The notes under the pieces: model-generated
Database searches by the model: none
The model's input: the letters and a program-made list of their open reading frames with translations, nothing else
What the model was told of the DNA's origin: nothing
Shown: positions 56,140 to 64,000 of the stretch, piece after piece
Position numbering within the stretch: position 1 is the first letter of the stretch
Layout of the letters: each line of letters opens with the position of its first letter
Origin: Aralia elata
Taxonomy: Eukaryota > Streptophyta > Magnoliopsida > Apiales > Araliaceae
Direction: 5' to 3'
DNA: 64,000 nt
Assembly (NCBI GenBank): GCA_034770075.1
Contig: CM068379.1
Coordinates: 43,097,130-43,161,129, forward strand
Program-made: the position numbers and the translations under genes

Positions 56140-59044
56140 TGTAACGAATGCAATTTTGAGAATTAATAAAAATATTTATTGAGTTGTATAAATATTTTTG
56201 TTAATTTATTGAATTAATAGATGATTTATTAAGCTATTGTGAAATAAGTTTATGTTGAGTTAATTGTGTTAATTGTTACTTGAATATGATGTGTGATGAT
56301 TATTCTAATTTAATTATTAATTAAATTAGATGATGAAAAGAATTATTTGAATAAATGATTTATGTTAATAAATAATTTATTTGAATAATATATTTTATTT
56401 GGTGTTTTTGTTAAATAAAATTATTATTTGAGTTAGTTATATTTAATTGAATTTATCTAATAATAATAAGTTCAATTAAATTAAATGTGTGACATTTAAA
56501 ACTATATGTTATAATGTTTTATTAAAATAAATGAAAGGAGTTTTAATTTAGTTTTTCCAAACTAGCCCTTATGACCTTTGGTTGGATAAATGAGTTATTT
56601 TAATTGTGTTTTACCAAACAAGACATAAGAATAATAGGTTATTTTTATTAGTGTTTACCAAACAAGCCTTAGAGGCTTTTGAAATCTTTAACTGATAGAT
56701 TAATATCATACGTTATTATTTTATTAAATCATCAGTTTTTATTTTATCAGTTTATATTTTTAAACTACGTCAGTTAAGAAAAAGAAAAGAAAGAAGAGAA
56801 AGAACAGAGTTTGAGAGAAAGAAAAGAATAGAGCTCTGTGAGTTTGAGAGTTGAGAGAAAAGAAAGAATTGAGAGTTTGTGAATTGAGAAAGAGAAGGAA
56901 GGGAAGTGCTAGTAAGGAATTATATATAGCTTGAAGGTATAATTCTTTTGGTTTTGTTCTTCATTATGTTTTTATTATTTTATTTCTCTGTATATGATTT
57001 CTACTTCACTGTATATGAATTTATATGCCAAATATATGAATTACTTGGTTATAATTGTTAGTAAGCATGTATTAAAGATTATGTGGTGATTATAAACTAG
57101 TTTGAAGAATTAATTCATGAAAACATGCTTTAGAATTGAGTTCTTAGTTTTACAGAGCTTTATTTCATGTATGGCATATTTGTATGAAAATTGATGCTCT
57201 AGTTGGTTATTAATCGGTAAAGTGATAATTGTTTATGATTATTTGATGAAAAACATGAGTTATGCAAAAAGAATTGTTTTAATTGGTTGAAAAATGAATT
57301 TACAGAGTTTAATTTCATGAGAATGGTTAAAACTTGAATATTTTGTTTTAACAGTGAATTTTTGGTTTTAAACTAGTTGTTTATGTGTTAGAATGATTAA
57401 AATGTTTACAGAACATGTTAGGTAAATATTTTATATCATATATGATGTCTGGGTATGTTTAATTTGTATTCTGGATGGTAGAATTCGGAAAATTTGGCCA
57501 AATTTGGCCTAAGTTTTCACTGGTTCGCGACTGTAGGAGATGACTGTCGAGTCTCTCGCCCCGGCGAGAGAAATGAACTGTAAATTCTCGCCCCGGCGAG
57601 AGCTCGCCCCGGCGAGAAAATTTACAAAGGGAATCCTCGCCCCGACGAGAGCTCGCCCCGGCGAGAAAATTTAAAAGGAATTCTCGCCCCGGCGAGAACC
57701 ACTGCTGGAAAATTTTTATTTTGTTTTCCTTTCTTAGAAGTTATGATGGATAATTAAATTTATATTAAAGTATTAAGTGATTAATGAAATTCCTAGACAA
57801 TTGAAACTTGTTGATCATGGTTTGCTAAATGAGATGTTATAATAAAAAGGATAAAAGCAAGCTTAAAGTGTATATTATTTTGTAACTAATTATGTTACCA
57901 TTTTATAATTAAATGTATAGGTTGTTTAAGGATCGTGAGATATTTAATTTGTAATCAACGCTTGAGGCAAGTTCCTTATCTCAACTTATTACTTTCTGTT
58001 GAGCAAGTTTTCCTTCCTTAAGCTTGAGAATTATTTATAGCAAGTTGTTGTTCTCTTTTAACTTGTTAATTTATTCAAGACAAGTTTATTTATATTGAGC
58101 AAGCTTATTGACCTTAGCTTATTGATATTCAAGCAAGGTTATTATCATGATTATATACTCAAGTTTTATTCCAATCATTGTTATTATTCAAACTTCGAGT
58201 ATAGTTTCTATTGAACAAACTCTGTTGAATTAGACTAGCAAACCCTTATTGATTCAGCTAGTCCTTAGTTGATGAGTGTTTCAAAGACTTAGAATGTTTT
58301 CTATACTTGTTCCAAACCAATTTCCTTTTTGGTATGGATTCAGACGATAAACTGAGATGAACAACCCTAACATAGGGGATTACTTACGCGACAGCGTTAA
58401 AATGTTTGTGCACAATACATTGTACAAAGGGCTGATCCCCCTGAGTACGAGATGTTGGTCCATAGTCTATATGACTGTTAAAGGTTACAGTAGAAATACT
58501 TGTCAACCTAGGACATAGTTCGAGGTCTTGTGACCCTCAGATATAATTTCTAAATCTTGAATTCTATATTTTTGGAATCAAGCATTCTAAAGAGCTTTTA
58601 AATTTAAATCATTTATTGGTTGAGAATCAGCAAACTATTACTCCTCAGTTGAAATCATTTCATTTAGATATTATTGTTATTATACCTGTGAGCAATTGTT
58701 TGCTCACTCTTGCACAAATTATTGCAGCTAAGGCTGAGAAACCGGACGAGCCGTCCACGAGCAAAGGCAAGGGCAAGATGCATAAATAGCTAAAGATCTG
58801 TTATTTATTTGATGATCGATTGTATCAAGACTTATTTAAATTATGTTTTATTCCGCATTTGATGTATTAAGGTTAAGATAACCTGGGAGTTGAATATTTA
58901 ATAGTTTGGTGATGTAACCCATTTTGGAAAGATATTTCTTTAAGTTTATTTAATTGTTATTTTATTGGGTAGTTAGTTTTGAATGTATGTTATAGTGAAC
59001 ACCAAATCAGTGGGAATTAAGTACCTGGATTTGGGGGTGTCACA
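56140..59044 (+). repeat. Array LTR3 (3' outer LTR, 2905 bp)
   Basis: Same ends as LTR1. Changes seen only here lie mainly in the last 1.1 kb: 57962, 58316, 58394, 58682, 58800, 58928 and 59002, with one near 57343. The hairpin array is at 57553-57698 (six units) and the SKGKGKM segment at 58724-58789. Right TSD GGCTC at 59045-59049. Confidence 0.96.
57553..57698. repeat. GC-rich hairpin array, LTR3
   Basis: Six units. The second reads CTCGCCCCGGCGAG where LTR1 has CTCGCCCCGACGAG, a better-paired form. Confidence 0.85.
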
Positions 59045-59057
59045 GGCTCTGATACCA
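59045..59057 (-). other. Primer-binding site of copia G
   Basis: The minus strand reads TGGTATCAGAGCC, one base after the 5' LTR of G. The first five plus-strand bases are also the right TSD of the Tekay array. Confidence 0.9.
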
Positions 59058-59058
59058 C

Positions 59059-60849
59059 TGTTAGTTTGTATAACGCGAACATGCAATCAAATTACATTAA
59101 TAAAGCGGAAGCGCGATAAAATCAGATTTTAAAATTTTATACAAACCATTACCATGATCTTTCTTTATGCACAATTATTAATTAAACGAAAGAGATGGAG
59201 AATAAGAATTATACCCTTGTAGAATTCTAGCCTCCTCATGTACAAGATCACCTCCAATTCCTTCGCGTTCTCCTTGAATTCCACCGATTAAATTCCTTCC
59301 TTTGATCAACGTTAGCCACCCAAGTGTTTGGCCTCTAGAGGTGATCCACCAAGGAATAATACTTGTTCAAGAAGATGGGTGTTGGCAAAACCCTAGTTTC
59401 TATCTCTATAGAAATTATAAGTACTCTTTATAATTCTTATGCAAGAGTGTGTAACCCTAATCTATGATAAGACTTCTCTTATTTATAGATGTAGAAAAAC
59501 CCTTCCCTAAACTATTTAGGATTAGGATTTCTATTCTAATTAAACTCCTTTAATTAAATTAAACTCCTAATCCAATTAGGAATTCATGTGAGAGTACTTC
59601 TATTAATTAATTCCCAATCCCTATTAGGAATTAAATAATAGTAATAATAATAATAAGACTCCTCTTATTAATTTATATTTAATATTTTTAAAATATTAAA
59701 TACTAAATATTAAGCTATTTAATTTATTCTATCTCCATAGACTAAATTAAATACACTTAACTTATTATTACAATTATGTCATTTACTTCTTAAATAAATA
59801 TTTTCCTTTTGCGGTGTGACCCTTTAGGTTCTCCATATTAAACCGGTTATGAATAAATCAATTAGAACAATTCTAATCTTATTTAAATAAATAAATAAAA
59901 CTATTTAATTCATTTAAATAAATAATATTTATTCTACAATAAGGGTAAGCCCCCTTAGCGATCAACGACTTTCCATATAATATAGATTTCAACATTAATC
60001 ACAAAAAAACCTTTCAGTGAATAGTTACCGTACAATTCAATCCTTCTACCATACAATGTCCCAATTAAATATAAGACATGAAATTACTATCAAGTCTTAT
60101 TTTATTTAATTATATGTATTTCGATTCTCAAATGCACAACTCTGATAATGTAAATTAGAAACTCCTTTCTAATTTCATTCTGCTTTGGCCAAAGACTTCT
60201 GAGTCGTTATTTATCGAATCACATAGGACATTCTCTCCTTTTACTAGAAGTGATAGATTCTTTGTTGATCATTCACCTATCTCCATGTATAACTTATTAT
60301 ACCCAATCATACCCTTTGATATACCCTAAAGGTCTTAAGGGACATGTCAAAGTATAACTCATCATACACAAGATACTATGATGATCTCAAGTCCAAGGAT
60401 CACTTGTACTACTATCACTAGAGGAATTCCTATTGACAAGCGAGTAAAACTCCATTAGGTATTCCTTAGCGAGCCACGTTCAGTGAACTTATTCTCTAAT
60501 AAGCACCTGCATACTTGCTTTAGTGTCTCCACACAAATGATTATGAGATCAATCATTCTCTTCATAAGAGCAAGCAACGTATGTACTAATCTATCCAGAT
60601 TCACTAATCCCCTTTTTAGTAATCCATCAATTAGGAACAATTTAAGTTTGTCAGCTATCTAGAATTTAGATCTCATTAGCATGATCACCATCATGATTCT
60701 AAAAGCATTGCTCAAAACTATGGGTTTATCACATTTAATATAACAACACTATGTAGATAATGTAAAATGCCTTTTAACAACCGAATAAGATTACAAAGTA
60801 TATGCTACATCAAATCAAATATGATTGGCTTGTGTGCATACTACTTTCA
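59059..60849 (-). repeat. 5' LTR of copia G (1.8 kb)
   Basis: Pairs with 12133-13924; about 3% different by eye, with the 200 bp nearest the U3 end unchanged. The right TSD copy is ATTCA at 60850-60854. Confidence 0.92.
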
Positions 60850-60854
60850 ATTCA

Positions 60855-62608
60855 AGCATCACATAACGTTACCTTGGATCCTTAACCTGCAAAAATGGTT
60901 ATTTACAAGAATGAGCTCGACAGCACAGCATATCTAACAGTTTGCATGCATCACATAACACATAGATAACATGCTCATCATCTAAATCATAAACATTTGA
61001 CTAAGCATATCATACATAATGATCAACACAAATAAAATAAAGATTGAGCCCCATAACTCGATCAGCATTCTTTACTTAACGAACGTAGTCATATTTTGAC
61101 TTTGTCGTTTCATAATTGCAACATATATAAAATACAACATGCTTTTGCACCATAAATTTAAAACAGTTGATCATTTAGTTCACATAACAAATAGGAACTG
61201 AAAGACTTGCCTGATTCGTAGATTACCAATTACCATAATCAGCTTATACTTATCTGCATTTCACGCATCCTACACGACATATAATCATGCACAACATTTA
61301 TTAGTCACATAACAATACTTAGTATTACTCTACTCTACATTTCATAATCCTTCATTTTTATTCTCTATACAATTCTCAACTTAAAAATTAAGTTCTCCTT
61401 ATAAACTTTCGTTTTATTACGTCTCACTTTAATCGACACTTAACATTAATTAAATCTTAAACTCTTCTTTACATTAGACGTATAATGTTTATTAACACTA
61501 CTTAAGCTAATTTTTGGCTTGCTACAACACTTCATGATTCACTCACATCCAATCTCATTTTAATATTCTAATTGTCATATGAAAATAAATGGGTATATTC
61601 TAACGTTCATCATAATATCTTATCATTCATTAAATACATTAATCCAAACTTTGAACATGCATATGGTAACATAGCATAGCCACAAAGAAAAAGAAATTTT
61701 TTTTTTTTAATTCCTGTTCCACCGCCGGGGCGGTGGTTTCCTTTACAAAGTTACCGCCGGGGCGAGGCTACTGCCGGGGCAAGGGTTCTAGTTCACTTTT
61801 GTCGTCGGGGCGACGATACCGCCGGGGCGGTGAACTCAGTTCATTTCTACCGCCGGGTCAGTAGACTCGACTGACCGTTCCAGCAGTTTGTGATTCAGTG
61901 CAATTCCAGACCAAAAATTCCCAATTTCTTCATTTATCAACAAATTAGACATACCCAAATATTATAATCTTTGGTTAAAACAATTATAAACATATAATTA
62001 ACCATCCTAAGTACATACTCACATTAATCCACCAATTTGGAGCCTTAAATCTCATATTCATACTAATTTTACAAAGTTTGACAAATTTAGCGTAATCAAT
62101 CATTATAGATTCGTTATTCAACCAATTTGGTCCGTTTAACTTTTGTTGTTTTCGTTTTTTAACGCATAACAACAACCCATCATCAATTTACAGATTACCA
62201 CATGAATTAACCATCAATTTTGACTCTAAAACAAGCCAAAACGTACATATTCAACCAAAAACCAAATTCTTTACTTTAAACATATTTTTCATGGATTAAT
62301 AACTCCAAAATCATATATAAACACTATATAACCAATTAAACATGTTTATAAACATATATAGCCAACATCTCATCAAACCATCAACCAAAAATCCATTTTA
62401 AATAAAATTCAAGGAATAGAAAATTAAGAACCTAAAGCTAAGTTTTTACCTTTGATTCCTTCTTGAGATTATTTAGACACATGATAAAAATTGCTTGCCT
62501 GCTCTCCTTCTTCTTTGATTTTTAGAATTTCCTTCTCAATTTCTCTCTTTCTCTCCTCCGTTCTCTGTTTTTAGCCTTATGAAACTAACTGATGAAAAGA
62601 ACGTGTTA
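60855..62608 (-). repeat. 5' LTR of element B (part 2 of 2), U3 truncated
   Basis: Matches 6200-7953 of the other B LTR, then stops after GAACGTGTTA. The 787 bp that follow in the other copy (7954-8740) are lost. 61984-62175 repeats the chance ORF of 7329-7520. Confidence 0.88.
61721..61865. repeat. GC-rich hairpin array, B 5' LTR
   Basis: Same units as 7066-7209 with several single-base changes, for example GTCGTCGGGGCGAC and CTACCGCCGGGTCAGTAG, which weaken pairing. Confidence 0.75.
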
Positions 62609-62764
62609 ATCACATTCAAATAACAATTCACATAATTACACTTAAAATGAATTACTCCACAATAACTTTATCAATTATTTATTTTACTCAATAAATAAAT
62701 TAACAAAAATATTTATTTAACTCAATAAATATTTTATTTATTCACAAAAATTACATTCGTTACA
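62609..62764 (-). repeat. 3' LTR of element C, U3 end (part 2 of 2)
   Basis: The minus strand begins TGTAACGAATGTAATTTTTG at 62764 and follows the array and solo LTR U3 for about 155 bp. Joined to 5846 it gives the expected order, minus about 140 bp lost in the same deletion that removed the B U3. Confidence 0.75.
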
Positions 62765-62862
62765 TCCTTCCCTCCTTAAAAGGATTCTGTCTCTAGAGTC
62801 ACAACACAATTAATTCGCCCGTTACATTCTCCCCTCCTTACAAGGATTCTGTCCCCAGAATC
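62765..62862 (-). other. Doubled hairpin-PPT module of element C
   Basis: Purine tracts at 62765-62777 and about 62828-62841, with hairpins at 62783-62800 (decayed) and 62845-62862 (perfect GATTCTG/CAGAATC). Same doubling as in the array element. Confidence 0.75.
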
Positions 62863-62874
62863 ACGATACAATGA

Positions 62875-64000
62875 TTAAGCAAATAATTAAGGATAGTTGT
62901 GCATCATTTTCTCTTCGAGTTCCCAAGTAGCTTCTTCCGCGTTGCGGTTGCTCCAGATTACCTTAATAGAAGGTATAACTTTATTTCTAAGAACCTACTC
63001 TTTCCTGTCAACTATCTTTATAGGAAACTCTTCATAGAATAAATCTTTCTAAAATTGTATTGGTTCATATTCTATAATATGTTTATAGTCGGGCTTATAT
63101 GGTCTTAACACCAATATATGGAAGACATTATGAATGTGGTCTAATTCGGGAGGTAAAGCCACCTCATAGGCCACCTCACCTACGCTTTTCAACACCTCAA
63201 AGGGTCCAATAAATCGCGGACTCAGCTTACCCTTTTTACCAAATCTGATCTTCCCCTTCAAAGGAGATACTTTGAGAAACACAAAACTTCCAACGTCGAA
63301 TTCTCTATTCTGTCGGTACTTTTTCTGCCTGTCTTGAGCTGCCGATAATCTAGCTCTTATTATTCTGACAATTTCTGCCATCTGCTGCACCAACTCGGGA
63401 CCCAGAAGACGATGCTCACTGACCTCATCCCAACATAATGGAGTTCTACACTTCCTTTCGTAGAACGCTTCGTAGGGCGGCATGCCAATACTTGCATGAT
63501 AGCTGTTATTGTAAGCAAACTCTACCAGTGGTAAATGGTCATCCCAGTTCCTTTTAAAGTCCATTACACAAGCTCGCAACATATCTTCCAACATTTGAAT
63601 TGTTCTTTCGCTCTGGCCATCAGTTTGAGGATGGTACGCTGTACTCATTCTCAACTGCATTCCCATACAAGTTTGTAGACTCCTCTAAAATTTTAATGTG
63701 AAACGTGAATCTCTGTCCGACATAATTGATACTGGAACACCGTGCCTCGAGATAATCTCCTTAACATATAAATTTGCCAACTAATCTAGGGTGAATCTGA
63801 TTTTGATCGGCAAGAAATGTGCTGATTTCGTTAGTCGGTCCATGATAACCTATATTGCGTCATAGCCTTTTTGAGTAGTTGGAAGACCTACCACAAAATC
63901 CATCGTGATATGCTCCCACTTCCATTCTGGTATCTCCAAGGGCTGTAACAAACCACTTTGCCTCTGATGTTCTGCTTTGACTTTCTGACAAGTTAAGCAC
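62875..64000 (-). pseudogene. pol: Element C integrase and chromodomain-like C-terminus
   Basis: 63666-63049 is open for 205 codons and carries MSTAYHPQTDGQSERTIQ (Glu of the D,D,E set), NNSYHASIGMPPYEAFY, FVFLKVSPLKGKIRFGKKGK and the HNVFHILVLRPYK end. From 64000 to 63667 the part with the first two Asp (WEHITMDFVVGLPTT, SDRDSRF) is recognisable but has stops, including one in the YDAI.VIMDRLTK segment. 63048-62875 keeps a decayed DRKE...EEATWELEE chromodomain-like segment. Confidence 0.85.

Larger units (their letters stand above)
38440..59044 (+). mobile_element. Tandem Tekay chromovirus array (three LTRs, two interiors)
   Basis: LTR1 38440-41344, interior 1 41345-47303, LTR2 47304-50192, interior 2 50193-56139, LTR3 56140-59044. 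GGCTC at 38435-38439 and 59045-59049 flanks the whole unit, with none at the inner LTR borders. The insertion lies exactly in the PBS of copia G. Each interior has PBS, ORF0, gag-protease, broken pol with a C-terminal chromodomain-like segment, hairpin and PPT. The chromodomain and the 2.9-kb LTRs indicate the Tekay (Del) lineage. Confidence 0.97.
12133..60849 (-). mobile_element. Ty1/copia element G, spread over 48.7 kb
   Basis: 3' LTR 12133-13924, PPT 13925-13940, decayed RNase H/RT/protease/gag, PBS 59045-59057 and 5' LTR 59059-60849. The TSD is TTTCA on the left and ATTCA on the right, one mismatch; the empty site is preserved at 6195 in the other LTR of B. Subtracting the Tat element, the solo LTR and the Tekay array leaves about 8.2 kb. 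Most of integrase is missing and the coding part is full of stops. LTRs differ by roughly 2-4% by eye. Confidence 0.93.
5847..62608 (-). mobile_element. Non-autonomous LTR element B, split by copia G
   Basis: The layout on the minus strand is 5' LTR (60855-62608 plus 11779-12132, interrupted by G), PBS 11765-11776, an internal region of about 3.0 kb with no retroviral ORF, PPT 8741-8754, and 3' LTR 5847-8740. The two LTRs match closely over 1.9 kb. The outer (U3) 787 bp of the 5' LTR is missing, so the right boundary at 62608 is a deletion junction and not a true LTR end. It lies inside the 3' LTR of element C. Without gag or pol it must have moved using proteins supplied in trans (inference). 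Confidence 0.8.
62765..64000 (-). mobile_element. Tekay-like element C, 3' internal part
   Basis: Runs off the right end of the window. Its LTR is split around element B (5095-5846 and 62609-62764). It is close to but distinct from the array element and is on the opposite strand. Confidence 0.85.

Noticed and set aside
5847..60849. Younger apparent age of element B than of G nested in it
   Set aside because: By-eye counts for both LTR pairs overlap (about 2-4%), so no anomaly can be claimed without an alignment.
62609..62764. A new element boundary with TSD at 62608
   Set aside because: No TG/CA end or duplication is present, and the sequence continues the C LTR U3, so a deletion explains it better.
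1..64000. Host genes, tRNA or rRNA genes
   Set aside because: No coding region outside retroelements and no cloverleaf or rRNA-like block was recognised. PBS sequences resemble tRNA ends only over 12-18 bases.

Overview
This window is plant nuclear DNA made almost entirely of LTR retrotransposons inserted into one another. I see no host gene, tRNA, rRNA or bacterial feature. Intergenic and LTR DNA is AT-rich. The lineages present (Tekay-type chromoviruses, a Tat/Ogre-type Ty3 element carrying antisense plant-mobile-domain genes, and two Ty1/copia elements) point to a flowering plant, probably a eudicot with a large genome. I cannot name the species.

The nest can be resolved from TG...CA LTR ends, primer-binding sites, polypurine tracts and target-site duplications (TSDs). 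The outermost sequence is a minus-strand copia fragment (E, 3899-5094). It is cut on the left by a Tekay-like element (F, 1-3898, running off the window). On the right it is cut by Tekay-like element C, whose 3' LTR is split into 5095-5846 and 62609-62764 and whose integrase runs off the right end. Inside the C LTR sits a non-autonomous element B (5847-62608). Inside the 5' LTR of B sits a minus-strand copia element G (12133-60849, TSD TTTCA/ATTCA). G in turn holds three insertions: a 17.1-kb Tat element (14395-31487, TSD ACATC), a solo Tekay LTR (35167-38013, TSD AATAA), and a 20.6-kb plus-strand Tekay array (38440-59044, TSD GGCTC). Without its insertions G is about 8.2 kb.

The Tekay array is LTR-internal-LTR-internal-LTR: two almost identical internal regions share a central LTR, and one TSD flanks the whole array. 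The central LTR resembles LTR3 over most of its length and LTR1 at its 3' end, as expected from unequal crossing-over between the two LTRs of one element. Each internal region has an additional acidic coiled-coil ORF (here ORF0) before gag, an intact gag-protease ORF, and a pol broken by lesions that are mostly common to both copies. By eye, LTR pairs differ by roughly 0.5-1% in the array and by 2-4% in G, Tat and B, so the array is the youngest insertion.

The Tat element carries gag, protease, RT, two RNase H domains and integrase on the minus strand. It also carries two genes on the opposite strand between integrase and the 3' LTR: a plant-mobile-domain-like gene with its own TATA box, leader intron and coding introns, and a second gene resembling DUF7745-type proteins. 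Both have in-frame stops. A 35-bp minisatellite organised in 105-bp units lies where the 3' LTR should end.

The signals most worth following are small structures conserved across otherwise diverged Tekay LTRs: an array of GC-rich hairpins whose arms change in a compensatory way, a hairpin placed just before the polypurine tract (duplicated in two families), a short Lys/Gly-rich open segment after a splice-acceptor-like AG near the LTR 3' end, and the ORF0 coiled-coil gene.
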